From contig NC_088309.1 in NCBI RefSeq assembly GCF_910592395.1, positions 17,920,599 to 17,984,598 on the forward strand: a stretch of DNA of 64,000 nucleotides. The letters are read 5' to 3'. This document shows positions 39,701-46,690 of this stretch, piece after piece. Origin of the DNA: Lineus longissimus (taxonomy: Eukaryota; Nemertea; Pilidiophora; Heteronemertea; Lineidae). Numbering within the stretch: position 1 is the stretch's first letter; every line of letters starts with the position of its first letter. The notes below the pieces were generated by a model. It saw nothing but the letters and a program-made list of their open reading frames with translations. It did no database searches and was not told the DNA's origin. Both the position numbers and the translations under genes were made by a program.

Positions 39701-42700
39701 CCTGTAGGCCCGCAAAGGACTATAAATGGTGTGAGAAGACGAGCAAACATCTGACCCTGGTATTCGAGGATGCAACAGTTCTGGCTACACATACCCCCAA
39801 GTATAGAGAGAGCAGTTTGGCGATCATATGACTTCTGGGCCCCGGACTTCAGTCGCGAGCATGTTGATATGTCACGTTACTGGTAAAGATTGCGCCATCA
39901 AGAACTCATGAACGTATCAAATATAGCGAGCGTCCCTGGTCATATAATACAAGACAGAAGCGATGAACTACTGGTACATGTATTTCCAAACATATACACA
40001 TTATAACGCATTGTTGCGCCATCAAGAACGTATGGACGTTTTAGCGTCCCTGGTTATTCAATACAAGCGATGAACTACTGATATTTCCAAAACATATGTA
40101 CATGCCCTAGAAAATGATGATGAGCGTAATAATAACAGTAATTGATATAAGTGCACCGTTTTCCGTATACATTTATTTGCTCAACCTAAATGTTTCCCAT
40201 TCTTACTTTTATCGAGTTTGCCGTTGATATATTGAGCTCACCCACGGTTACAAAACCTAACATGAAATAATGGGCAACACTGAGCCTCCGTTGGTTTTGA
40301 TGTACTGAACCCTATAAAACTATTATTCCAATTTCGGGGACAATATATTATAACCTGAACATCAACTGCATGTGAAAATAACACCAGGACGCAAAGCAAC
40401 GACGTGTCACATCCTCGCGCATTACTTTGTATGTATAACTTCAGGTCTAAAACTAAGACGTATAAATATCTTAACCTACCCGTTTGAGGCAGACGTTGGT
40501 TATATTGGAAAGTTCCGTCCCTATAATGGCATACTTTATTTGGGAATTTGAGTTGATTTGTATGCATGGAATAAATCTGCCGGGGTAACCAGCGCTTCGT
40601 CTCCTTGGTGGCGTAGCTTCGTCTTCACTGGCCGAACCGTAGTCCGAGAAAAGCTGTTCTTTGCTGTTCAACAGTCGATCAAACTCATCAACATAAGTCA
40701 CATTAGCTCCTTCCGGTTCCGGTCGTTTTGAAGATGAACTTGTTGAAGCAGTTTTTGTCCTCGAACTTCTAACTTTCGTTTTCCTTTCCCGTTTCTCCCC
40801 TTCCCCCTCACCGCCCCCACCTTCGCCGTCAACTTTCACTTTTACGCGCTTTTTCTTGCGTTTTAATGAGTCTGAGTGTTCTATCTCCCCTTCAATTGGT
40901 CCCGACTCTGTCCCAGTAGCGTCTGCACCTGTCAGCGCACCCGTGGACTTACACTTGCGTAACTTACCCTCACTGTCCCGGGTTCGAAGTTTCTTTTTCT
41001 TTTTAACGAGAAGTTCACCGGTAACATCATCAAAACTATCACTTTGATCCTTTTTCCGAACTTTCTTTTTCATTTTTTTCTTGATTGTCTCTTCTCCCGC
41101 CCCTTTTGTATCCACAATGTCGTCTGCTGCGAAATGCAGAAGACATTCGCCGCCATCTTGAAATCCTCCGTCAAATTCTAATTTATCCTCGGCTTCGATT
41201 TGCGCATCGATCTTTTTGCATATTTCACACTGGGAACAATCCATGCTTATTACACAATCCTTGTAAGAAAATCCGGATGCATTTTTATCCATTTTAATCA
41301 CAGTCAATTAATCAGCGCTTAATCTTTGGTTGTTGAAAATATCCTCCGCAGGCGTCGTAAAGAAAAGGTGTGGAGCTCCGCGCAGCTGCAGTAGCTGCTG
41401 GAATATGATCCACCAGCTCCGATCCACTTAAATGCGCACCACTGATCCAAAGGAGAACACCACTTCCCCCGTACTTTCCTTAGTCCTTAGCGTCGAAGAC
41501 TTGAAGAAATCAACAAATATTCTTTCGCAAAACTTCTTAAAGGCAGAGTGTCTTAGGGAGATTATAAATTACCGTATAATTTATACATAGGTGGGGCGGT
41601 GATCACTCGCCAGCACAACTTTCTCTATCCAGTCTTCTTCCTTCACTTGCTTCTGTTGAATCAGCATTCCTTCCTATGTATTTCCAAATATGGGAGATGA
41701 CATCACAGAGAGGCTATTTTCAGAATCCAGGTACACCATGTCAACATTCTTAGCATCGCCGCTAATAAACCGTACCTGAGCAAGTGTTGTAGCTATCTAC
41801 ATGCTTAAAACACCCAACCTAGCTTTTATATGCTTGAAACATCCATACATCCAATGCTGAGAGCTTGAATACCATTACTAAATGCCCTAACCTACTATTT
41901 ACTAGATACAGTCTATGCTGAACGTTGCTGACCTTTTCATGCAACGTCATATACAACCACATATAAATGTGTAAAACGACTGTGAACGATGTCAATGCGC
42001 CAAGTATCCTCCAGAATGACATATTCGGTCTTGCACATGCTGCATATCTCATGATGAAATATATAAATTGCATAAGCCTAAAACAACATTTTTTTTCCCA
42101 ACCGAATTATCTCAATATAAATCTGTGACCACCTAATTTGACCGAGCATAATGACCTAATTTGACCAGGTGTAATAGTTTTAAATGTCCTGAGCTAAAAT
42201 GCGCGGTCGTCCAAAGTAGATTATACTATGCACTTTGTATCTCTGAGGTAATGAAGGTCGTGAGAATCTAAAGAACTATCATCTTAATCTGTGACCATAC
42301 AATAGGGACGGACACATTTTCAATGGAGGACATTGTGGACTGCTACACCCGCAGCACATGACCTAGTACATGTGTATTTTTATGACCTAACTTGACCCCG
42401 CCTTTTGACTTTTCTTTAACCAAGAAGGCTTCATCAATTGGCATGCAATACTAGGCAGGTTTCGCAACTCGTACGAAGAGCTACGAAAGAGGAAGTACGA
42501 AGTATGTAAAAGTATTCTATCAGCGATTATTTGGAAGGTTCCCCGATTCCTCCTACAAGTACCAAATGTTGCGTCACCCTAATTGGGACAATTTAAACAC
42601 ACCATGGTCATGATAAGGGAAGTCTGGTTACCTACCTCAGAGATGAATTATAAATAGTTATACAAGTATGATACGTATAATACGTATTATACGTCATACT

Positions 42701-44756
42701 AAGTAATGCGTATGATACGTAATACTAAGTAATACGTATAATACGTAATCACTTATTGTGTGTGACGTCACCATGACGCAGTGAGGTCATATACATACGT
42801 CTTGTGCCGTCTTTTCTGCGGCCTCTAGCTTGACGGTTGCTTCTGAAAGTGATTCCTGGCAGGTGTCAAGTTCGGTCTCAATCAGCTGGTATTTCTTCTG
42901 GAGAAGTCCAAGATCCTCCTCGACCTGAAAGAAAGGAATAATAAGATAGAAAATACATGTACACAATATGCTTTTGACCAAAATGACGTCCATCTTGACA
43001 CCGGAGGCATCTACGTCATCTTTTCATAACTGTCTACTTTCAAGACACACTACAGTGGAAACTCCCTTAACGAACACCTCCGTTGGCAGGTCACCCTCTA
43101 CTAGGGGCATATCTAATGTTGTAATACAGAAGTGGCCATTTGTATTCAATGTTTAAGATATCTGTAATCAAGTCATCTATATTAAGGACAGCATCGGTCG
43201 GTCCCAAGAGTGTCCTTGATAGAGAAGTACTTTTATAGGCTACATTGACTCCCTCCATGCACCATATTGAAACTTTTGATGCATTGTACAAGTTGTGAGC
43301 TCAACATATTTTCATATTTCTAATCTCAATCCAGCAATTATTGAACAGAAATGGCGATGCCAATTTAAGGTTGAGAATGATGAATCAAATATATACAGCA
43401 ACTCAATCAAGACACATGTTGAATAATGAATGCTTCAGTGGTTGTTCCACTGTCCTGCCATATGTATCTATTTACCTGAAGAAATACAGACTTTAATCAA
43501 CAATTAGTTTTTCAGTTGCTGTGTGTCACATAAATTGAATTTTGCTGTCGTACTCTAAAGTTTGAGGTGATACGAATTGTCACAGGACTGGTATAGTGTT
43601 TAAAAAAGTATCAGACAGTGCATACGCTGTGCCAAAAGTAGCTCATTCATACAGAAACTTGGCAAAAACTAATCATCGACCAAAGTAGGACAAATCCTAA
43701 TTAAAACAAGTTTTTTTCCCCACAAGAATAACGGGAAAAGAGTATGGCGTTGTTTACGCACTTTCGGGCTTCTTATCGTTCAGGATTGACCCAGCCATAA
43801 GTTAGCGAAAACATCCAAGGAATTTAACATGGCTGCCACCTCATTGCTTACTTTCCACCATTTTCTGCAAAGGTTGCGGTGCAGGGATTAGGAGGAACCA
43901 ACACCCAATTTTTGTTCCTGAATGCTAAAAACGATGCCATAAACAGAATGGCAATACAATATGTGAATTGGATTAAATTATATGGGCCACCATTAATTTA
44001 ATGGTGGCCCATTTGATTTGATTTCACTTTCTCTCTTGTCTAGTTTTCTTTGCATTTGATTGCGAAAAAAAAGGGATGGGGTAAATCCACGTGAGCAAAG
44101 CATCTCCGTCCTGCGTGTGCCTGAGATTAACTGCAGTGACGTATAGACAAAGCATCTCCGTCCTGCGTGTGCCAGAGATTCACGACCAAAGCATATCACC
44201 AAGACAAGTGGCATGCGTGGCGTTGGATGTTTTGTGCAAGTTAGTTGTATCATTTAAGATTGTCAGTTCTGTCTTTCAGCATACCTATCATAGAATAAGT
44301 TTATGACTTATGTAATAAATCATCTTTTGCTAGGCTAACATGCGGGGCCAACATTAATAGCTGGAGGAGAGATCAGCCATGACCGAAACTGTCGATAGAA
44401 GGACAGCAGCATTTTTCACCAATTTCGCCAAGATTATAATTAAGACCAATATAATGTCTTTACTTTATTATGGAATACGCTAAAGAATGGTCAGTAGGCC
44501 TAATACGATGGAACCCCAATGATAGGTTTATGAGGGGTAACCATTGAGTTATATGGTTATAGGTAAAAGGGTGCGGTAGGTGTATACGGTAGCTGTACAT
44601 CCAAGATGGAGGATGGTAAGGTCAGACTTCTGTTGTACATACCTTGGCCGTCTTTTCTTGCTCATCCCTGAGCTTCTGCTCGAGCTGGTCAGAATGGTCG
44701 ACAGCATTCTCCTTCTCCAGCTTCATGTTCAACATCTTCTTCTTGATGGCGTCCAT
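698..44756 (-). CDS. TPM: Tropomyosin gene, all exons (gene-level span)
   Basis: Tropomyosin is the two-stranded coiled coil that lies along actin filaments and controls access of myosin and other actin binders. Nine canonical exons (1a, 2, 3, 4-2, 5a, 6a, 7a, 8a, 9a) with GT-AG borders add up to 855 bp, 284 residues plus stop, the standard long tropomyosin. Exon lengths and phases match the conserved animal tropomyosin layout. Extra exons of identical length and phase lie beside positions 4, 5, 6, 7, 8 and 9, and two further start exons (1b, 1c) lie between exons 2 and 3. Exons of 118, 71, 76 and 70 bp shift the frame if two copies are included, so these sets must be mutually exclusive. The gene covers about 44 kb. 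Transcript usage is inferred; exon identity is seen directly. Confidence 0.95.
781..2101 (-). other. Exon 9b 3' UTR / intron before exon 9a
   Basis: No further coding exon recognised. Holds the post-stop donor at 2062-2061 and the AATAAA at 1146-1141. Confidence 0.6.
1141..1146 (-). terminator. Candidate poly(A) signal AATAAA for exon 9b transcripts
   Basis: Minus-strand AATAAA about 960 bp after the exon 9b stop codon. It would allow isoforms ending at exon 9b without exon 9a. Suggested by sequence only. Confidence 0.35.
2102..2184 (-). CDS. TPM: Tropomyosin alternative last coding exon 9b
   Basis: Acceptor ATCTTACAG, then 83 bp to TAA. The first two bases complete an Asp codon; the tail is [20 protein letters not shown] then GSLQEM and stop, the same number of codons as exon 9a (27 residues with Asp). 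The C-terminus sets the head-to-tail joint and troponin or tropomodulin contacts, so this tail should change filament properties. A good donor (AGA|GTAAGT) follows the stop at 2062-2061, so the exon may extend to 2063 and be spliced on in the 3' UTR; otherwise a poly(A) signal is available at 1146-1141. Confidence 0.86.
2346..2501. repeat. 23-bp minisatellite, ~6.8 copies
   Basis: Unit ATGGCATTGAGACTCCATGGTCC with few substitutions (TTG/TAG/TGG, GTCC/GGCC). Each unit contains palindromic CCATGG. All minus-strand frames stay open through it only because the unit lacks stops, which produces spurious open frames. Confidence 0.95.
3219..3318. repeat. 32-bp tandem repeat, ~3 copies
   Basis: Unit begins CATGACCTCACTGTTAGGTT and ends in CTGACTT. 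Copies start at 3219, 3251 and 3283. Confidence 0.85.
6080..6149 (-). CDS. TPM: Tropomyosin alternative exon 8b (divergent)
   Basis: 70 bp, acceptor CTTACTAG, donor GGAAG|GTAGGT, phase 0 to 1. Encodes [20 protein letters not shown] and ELE. The exon end (ELE plus G, versus RLE plus G) and length equal exon 8a, while the rest is much changed. It is 1.3 kb downstream of exon 8a. Confidence 0.85.
6150..7459 (-). other. Intron between exons 8a and 8b
   Basis: Nothing recognised. Confidence 0.6.
7460..7529 (-). CDS. TPM: Tropomyosin exon 8a (canonical)
   Basis: 70 bp, acceptor TCCACTAG, donor GGAAG|GTATGG, phase 0 to 1. Encodes [20 protein letters not shown] followed by RLE, matching the conserved [20 protein letters not shown] block. 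Confidence 0.95.
7530..10424 (-). other. Intron between exons 7b and 8a
   Basis: Contains a short GGGATGCT-type repeat near 9755-9812. A strong donor-like GTAAGTACTC on the minus strand near 9072 has no open frame upstream of it. No exon recognised. Confidence 0.55.
10425..10487 (-). CDS. TPM: Tropomyosin alternative exon 7b (divergent)
   Basis: 63 bp, polypyrimidine tract and AAG acceptor (TTTCTACAAG), donor GAA|GTAAGT, phase 0 to 0. Encodes [20 protein letters not shown] and E, which aligns with exon 7a at the central YE.E.I. The 67-bp intron between 7a and 7b is so short that steric hindrance is a likely way to keep them exclusive. Because 63 is a multiple of three, inclusion of both would keep the frame. 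Confidence 0.82.
10555..10617 (-). CDS. TPM: Tropomyosin exon 7a (canonical)
   Basis: 63 bp, acceptor GACTTCAG, donor GAT|GTAAGT, phase 0 to 0. Encodes [20 protein letters not shown] and D, typical of exon 7 (YEE.IRDLT.RLK). Only 67 bp of intron separate it from exon 7b. Confidence 0.95.
10618..12394 (-). other. Intron between exons 6a and 7a
   Basis: Carries poly(C) tracts near 10958-10985 and 11161-11173. No exon recognised. Confidence 0.6.
12395..12470 (-). CDS. TPM: Tropomyosin exon 6a (canonical)
   Basis: 76 bp, acceptor TATTTCAG, donor GAG|GTAAAC, phase 2 to 0. Encodes [20 protein letters not shown] followed by ISEAE; the [11 protein letters not shown] block is a hallmark of invertebrate tropomyosin exon 6. 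Confidence 0.96.
13057..13132 (-). CDS. TPM: Tropomyosin alternative exon 6b (divergent)
   Basis: 76 bp, acceptor CTTTGCAG, donor AAG|GTAAGC, phase 2 to 0, matching exon 6 exactly. Encodes [19 protein letters not shown] then QIAIDK. It aligns with exon 6a at the leading K, the central L and the KS near the middle, but lacks the usual ELEEEL...NNLKSLE signature. It lies upstream of the canonical copy, 586 bp away. Confidence 0.8.
13133..15306 (-). other. Intron between exons 5b and 6b
   Basis: An exon-like 90-bp open stretch at 13909-13998 was considered and rejected. Otherwise nothing recognised. The 586-bp intron between exons 6b and 6a (12471-13056) is likewise empty. Confidence 0.55.
15307..15377 (-). 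CDS. TPM: Tropomyosin alternative exon 5b (divergent)
   Basis: Too short to stand out as an open frame, but it has all the marks of an exon 5: acceptor CATTTCAG, donor GAGAA|GTACTT, exactly 71 bp, phase 0 to 2. It encodes [18 protein letters not shown] then CDDRE plus a split Lys or Asn codon. VARK matches the start of vertebrate exon 5. The donor (GTACTT) is weaker than that of exon 5a. It lies 907 bp downstream of exon 5a. Confidence 0.77.
15378..16284 (-). other. Intron between exons 5a and 5b
   Basis: Holds a 13-bp inverted pair AGAATCTGATATC (15851-15863 and 15912-15924) that could form a stem-loop. No coding exon. Confidence 0.55.
16285..16355 (-). CDS. TPM: Tropomyosin exon 5a (canonical)
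   Basis: 71 bp, acceptor CTCGCCAG, donor GAAGC|GTAAGT, phase 0 to 2. Encodes [20 protein letters not shown] and the following AAEA, nearly identical to exon 5 of tropomyosins across invertebrates. Confidence 0.95.
16356..20636 (-). other. Intron between exons 4-3 and 5a
   Basis: 4.3 kb with no recognisable exon or structured repeat. Confidence 0.55.
20637..20754 (-). CDS. TPM: Tropomyosin alternative exon 4-3
   Basis: 118 bp, acceptor TTTACGCAG, donor GAG|GTGATA. Encodes [20 protein letters not shown] through [11 protein letters not shown]. It keeps the exon 4 frame ([24 protein letters not shown]) and is intermediate between exons 4-1 and 4-2. The Met is the first codon of the exon, not a start. 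Last of the three exon 4 cassettes. Confidence 0.9.
20755..21961 (-). other. Intron between exons 4-2 and 4-3
   Basis: Nothing recognised. The 342-bp intron between exons 4-1 and 4-2 (22080-22421) also contains nothing but sequence near the splice sites. Confidence 0.55.
21962..22079 (-). CDS. TPM: Tropomyosin exon 4-2 (canonical, muscle-like)
   Basis: 118 bp, acceptor GTGTACAG, donor GAG|GTGACG. Encodes [20 protein letters not shown] through [11 protein letters not shown], the closest of the three exon 4 copies to muscle tropomyosins ([14 protein letters not shown]). Chosen as the canonical copy for the 284-residue product. An overlapping plus-strand frame is an antisense shadow. Confidence 0.93.
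22422..22539 (-). CDS. TPM: Tropomyosin alternative exon 4-1 (divergent)
   Basis: 118 bp, acceptor CCATACAG and donor GAG|GTAGGT, phase 2 to 0. Encodes 39 residues starting [16 protein letters not shown] and ending EWEVKYEE. The ends (KVLEN, KYEE) align with canonical exon 4, but the middle is unlike the usual LADEER...ADRKYDE pattern and carries Trp, two adjacent Gln, His and Tyr residues. It is the first of three tandem exon 4 cassettes; only 342 bp separate it from exon 4-2. Confidence 0.87.
22540..27539 (-). other. Intron between exons 3 and 4-1
   Basis: 5 kb. Besides the 87-bp-spaced duplication and a poly(C) tract near 26171, no exon or element was recognised. Confidence 0.55.
23573..23715. 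repeat. Direct duplication, ~56 bp at 87-bp spacing
   Basis: GGTCATGTCATGTGTAAACT and the following bases through the GAAGGATAT..ACAAG end occur at 23573-23628 and again at 23660-23715 with two mismatches. Confidence 0.85.
27540..27673 (-). CDS. TPM: Tropomyosin exon 3
   Basis: Encodes [19 protein letters not shown] through AADESER, the strongly conserved central-N region shared by all isoforms. Acceptor TTCTCCAG, donor GAGAG|GTGCGT, 134 bp, phase 0 to 2. All three start routes (1a-2, 1b, 1c) must join here, and its partial last codon is completed by the first base of any exon 4. Only one copy was found. Confidence 0.96.
27674..29472 (-). other. Intron sequence between the transposon and exon 3
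   Basis: Part of the ~10.3-kb intron that joins exon 1b to exon 3. Nothing recognised. Confidence 0.55.
29473..30716 (+). repeat. Left terminal inverted repeat arm
   Basis: Reverse-complementary to 32977-34076 with small differences. Contains four ~147-bp tandem units (anchor GCAGACAAAATGTCCATTGC near 30015, 30162, 30312 and 30458). The units alternate two subtypes (accattgggaatacag and accatagggaatacaa). The innermost part is a reversed copy of the internal gene's 3' end and 3' UTR. Confidence 0.92.
30704..31129 (+). pseudogene. Transposon-borne gene fragment, first part (conserved repetitive family)
   Basis: Open from a point just inside the left arm. The conserved part begins after an acceptor-like CTTTCTTTCAG (30713-30722) with [16 protein letters not shown], and includes RIKKDN and an [10 protein letters not shown] block. 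I recognise these motifs from a highly repeated, poorly named gene family in cnidarian, fish and mollusc genomes. The frame closes at 31129 while homology continues in the next frame, so a one-base frameshift is present. The family's large N-terminal region is missing: the inverted-repeat arm begins at once upstream. Confidence 0.65.
31095..32024 (+). pseudogene. Transposon-borne gene fragment, middle part with XPG/PIN-like motif
   Basis: Continues the previous fragment after a frameshift (true continuity from about 31131). Near the end it has [13 protein letters not shown] followed about 15 residues later by [12 protein letters not shown]. These two acidic blocks resemble the XPG/FEN1 internal domain (E-A-D ... 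D-x-D), where they bind catalytic metals. It stops at 32024; similarity resumes in other frames at about 32120-32200 ([17 protein letters not shown]), so it is broken. The function inferred is a structure-specific nuclease or transposition protein, with low certainty. Confidence 0.65.
32233..32388 (+). pseudogene. Transposon-borne gene fragment, exon before the retained intron
   Basis: Open frame ending KINQ at a donor CAG|GTGAGA (32389). The residues EEYVCSLYG and RARHNKL are family-typical. The upstream junction with the HAFTGCD segment is frameshifted. The presence of a donor shows this is a genomic copy, not a processed one. Confidence 0.55.
32614..32991 (+). pseudogene. Transposon-borne gene fragment, last exon
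   Basis: Starts after acceptor GATATTTCAG in phase 0, so the intron 32389-32613 is intact. Encodes [26 protein letters not shown] and [13 protein letters not shown], the family's C-terminal signature, then an acidic Asp/Ser-rich tail ending SESEI stop. The last five codons lie inside the right inverted-repeat arm. Confidence 0.65.
32977..34076 (-). repeat. Right terminal inverted repeat arm
   Basis: Mirror of the left arm with only three of the ~147-bp units, which accounts for the 144-bp length difference. It includes the last codons and stop of the internal gene, an AAATAAAT poly(A)-like stretch near 33079, and the TAGACCGG end. Confidence 0.92.
34277..35375. mobile_element. Dispersed ~1.1-kb repeat with ~308-bp internal units and CGACGG-rich end
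   Basis: Three diverged units, each with GACCTCTGTGACCTTGA...AAGGTCAAAT near 34399, 34711 and 35011, period about 308 bp. The last unit passes into a (CGGACGA)-type array at 35286-35335 and a perfect 11-bp hairpin (35348-35373, AGCTCACCTCT/AGAGGTGAGCT). The left end has GCTCACCTC at 34279, so the ends form a short inverted repeat. No open frame. It looks like a non-autonomous element of a kind common in marine invertebrate genomes; the class is uncertain. Confidence 0.7.
35376..37942 (-). other. Intron sequence between exon 1b and the repeat cluster
   Basis: No exon or element recognised; open frames on either strand lack splice-site support or family motifs. Confidence 0.5.
37943..38080 (-). 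CDS. TPM: Tropomyosin alternative first exon 1b (short isoform start)
   Basis: Encodes 46 residues beginning [20 protein letters not shown] and continuing as a charged coiled coil ([20 protein letters not shown]). It ends CGAAGT|GTGAGT in phase 0, ready for exon 3. Position (after exon 2, before exon 3), length and a small-residue start followed by heptads match vertebrate exon 1b, which starts the low-molecular-weight cytoskeletal tropomyosins. Joined to exons 3-9 it gives 250 residues. The upstream frame is open without another good start. A separate promoter just above 38080 is implied but no TATA box is obvious. Confidence 0.87.
38646..38783. mobile_element. MITE-like element, 138 bp
   Basis: Ends are inverted copies of TATAAGGTAGAATGGGGTAT continuing through the GCCCCGG end (about 32 bp, left arm with a 4-bp duplication GTAG). 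Flanks suggest a TA target. No coding capacity. Confidence 0.8.
38981..39049. repeat. ~21-bp tandem repeat, three copies
   Basis: Unit TAAAGGATTATGTCAAAAAG with indels in the A run. Confidence 0.8.
40480..41292 (-). CDS. Putative alternative first exon 1c: long charged N-terminal extension of tropomyosin
   Basis: An open frame of 271 codons starts at an ATG in context AAAATGG and runs to a strong donor CGG|GTAGGT at 40479-40478 in phase 0; the frame closes only two codons into the intron. The protein begins with a Cys-containing segment ([11 protein letters not shown] around residues 17-27). Then come acidic stretches, Lys/Arg clusters ([30 protein letters not shown]), a Gly/Glu run, a Ser/Thr-rich patch and a final acidic segment. 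It has no predicted coiled coil and looks disordered and possibly nuclear-targeted. No other minus-strand exon lies between it and exon 1b or exon 3. Phase 0 is what exon 3 accepts, so a 475-residue tropomyosin with a long head is inferred, similar in layout to Drosophila Tm1-I/C. It could instead be the start of a nested gene whose later exons I do not see. Confidence 0.65.
41684..41693. promoter_or_regulatory. Perfect CArG box upstream of exon 1c
   Basis: CCAAATATGG matches the serum response factor site CC(A/T)6GG, about 390 bp above the exon 1c start codon. SRF controls many actin-cytoskeleton genes, so the place is sensible, but a 10-bp match can occur by chance. Confidence 0.3.
42655..42750. 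repeat. AT-rich palindromic TACGTAT repeat
   Basis: Clustered ATACGTAT, TAATACGTAT and ACTAAGTAAT motifs, each partly self-complementary; could extrude as a cruciform. Lies 50 bp downstream of the exon 2 donor. Confidence 0.7.
42799..42924 (-). CDS. TPM: Tropomyosin exon 2
   Basis: Encodes residues 39-80, starting [13 protein letters not shown], with continuous heptads and no helix breakers. Acceptor TTTCTTTCAG and donor GAC|GTATGT give 126 bp, phase 0 to 0, the conserved exon 2 length. It is used only with exon 1a, because exons 1b and 1c lie downstream of it. I saw one copy only, unlike exons 4-9. Confidence 0.96.
43051..43240. mobile_element. Degenerate MITE of the ACAGT(A/G)GAACCTC family
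   Basis: Starts TACAGTGGAAACTCCCTTAA; the right part retains inverted GTCCTTGATAGAGA. Related to the copies at 53237 and 62035. Boundaries approximate. Confidence 0.5.
43982..44012. repeat. Near-perfect 31-bp palindrome
   Basis: ATGGGCCACCATTAA and its complement separated by a single base. Could be a minimal MITE or cruciform site inside intron 1. Confidence 0.8.
44095..44182. repeat. Direct duplication of ~33 bp
   Basis: AAAGCATCTCCGTCCTGCGT and following bases through GAGATT occur twice, 54 bp apart. Confidence 0.85.
44643..44756 (-). CDS. TPM: Tropomyosin exon 1a (long-isoform start)
   Basis: Encodes residues 1-38, beginning [17 protein letters not shown], the near-invariant N-terminus of long tropomyosins that forms the head-to-tail overlap with the next molecule. 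The start codon is in a good context (AAAATGG) and the exon ends AAG|GTATGT in phase 0. Its length of 114 bp equals the vertebrate exon 1a. It pairs with exon 2 at 42799-42924. The plus-strand open frame across it is an antisense shadow. Confidence 0.97.
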
Positions 44757-46690
44757 TTTTGTTTTTTGGTAGAGGTTTGCACGTTAAAACTGAGAAGAGC
44801 GGCTACTGACGACGGGTGCGTTCCGGCTGAGATGCGAAAGGACTGCGAAGAGTTCACCTGAAGACGGCACTGCAGAATGTACACCGGTCTGGTCTGAAAC
44901 GCTCAGCGAATGGGAAGCTGCTGACTGGGCCCAATAAACACTCCTCTACAACGTCACAACCTACCGGGTTACATTACAGCCTTGTATGGAAGACACCATG
45001 TGCACCATCTTGGATCGGTCCATCTCGAGAATCGGTGAAGACGGATGATAAATTTCATCCATTTGACGCTCACAAACGTTCCCCTTTGAGTGAGAGATAA
45101 AGAACTCACTGAATATTTGGGGTTCCCAAGAATTATACTTTTTTTGAGAGCTTTGGATTCGTTGCTTTCTTTGTCTCCTCCTGTTTCTTACTCTTCCTCC
45201 CCTTGCAGATTAAGTTTCTAGGTTTCTCGCCCAGGAACCACCGCGTTATTATTAGGTTGTGAACTCTTTCCAGCATCTTTAGGTGTACCATATGCTATGT
45301 ATTAGTAAATCCTGTACAATTTGGATCTGTAGGCTACTTACTTGAGGAATAAGCTCCAATCACCATGGTGAAATGTACACAAGAGGTGTTTACAAAATAC
45401 TTTGATCAGGGTATTCTTACTTCAACTTTACGTTTATGTTTGGACCATGAGGTCTTTATATTTGTCGTGCATTTTGGTGCAGTTAAATTGGGCCCAACCC
45501 CTGCCTCCTGCGTCGCCCTTTTGTTTAAAAGCACTCGATATCTTGATATAAACTTGACGAGTATAGGCCTATAGGCCTTGTCTTGTTCTTGTCGTAAAAA
45601 GCAAAGACAATGCAGTAAAACCGAGTTCAATATCAAAACTTTGTTTTCATCCACAAAAACCTGGTTTTCTTAATTGATGTGGCGCTTCCCCCTTAAAATA
45701 ATAATCATAAGTTTTCTTGATGTAAAAAAGAAAATGAGGTTTTAAAAATAGGCTTATATTTGATGGAGTTTCCTTCATAAAAACTAGGAGGTTTTTGTGG
45801 CAATACCATTTTTTTATGTTTAATGGACATTACTTCATATTTTTATGAGAAAAAAACCCAGAATTTTATTTTTGAAATCTTGGGTTGATCCATTTAATAT
45901 TTGACAAACAGTTTCTTGGGTAAACATGGCAGAATAATACCTCGTCCGTGTCAAAACACCCTTTATTCCTCTGATGGGCTGAGGTTGCAGAAACTTATCA
46001 TGTATACGTCGTTAGAAACTGTTCATGGAAGAAAACACAAGTTAGCTTGTTTATTTTATTTGCGAGAACAAAAAAGGGATAGACATTAACCAAGCTCAAG
46101 GCAATTTCTCCTCATGGAAGAAAACCAATATTTAATTATATTGAAGACGAGGTTTTATTAATTATCTGACAAACAGCTTGCAATAAGGGGTTAACCAAAG
46201 CTATATGTTCACCTGGTGATGAGGGTGTTCCCGCATTCTTCAGTGTAATGCGAATCCCTCACCTTACTTCTCTTAACCTGACCTGAACGATGAGCAACCA
46301 CTATCATTCGATTGATGAGTACCTATGGGCATCGAGAGATATTATTCACACCAATACCCATAATTCGTTGGTGAGTCCGCCAAAGCATGGGTCATCCAAC
46401 ACCTCATGGTCTAGGGCCTACCCCCTTTAAATGCGGAAGGTAGCCGGGGTATATCTTGATAAGATGCAAAAACCTTGTGGTCAAGATGCAAATGGGCTTT
46501 ATCAAGGATTCATAAATTTTTCATTTATTCTTGGTTTCATTTAATAGTTTTGGGTGTGTATGCCCGTTTTAATACGTAATGATTTTTGGCGTGAATTGAT
46601 ACGTCATCAAGATAGAGTGTTGGATGGTTTGGGTACGAACATGTATGAAGGTTCAGGTGTGTATATACGTCAGCATATATATGGATAACA

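Larger units (their letters stand above)
38081..40479 (-). other. Interval between exons 1c and 1b (1b promoter side)
   Basis: Contains the MITE and 21-bp repeat listed above and a poly(G) run near 38584-38597. The region above 38080 should hold the exon 1b promoter; no TATA box or clear element seen. Confidence 0.45.

Noticed and set aside
40471-41307. The 278-codon frame as an intronless stand-alone gene starting at 41307.
   Set aside because: The first codon there is TTG; the first ATG is at 41292, and a strong donor lies two codons before the stop, so a spliced first exon is the better reading.
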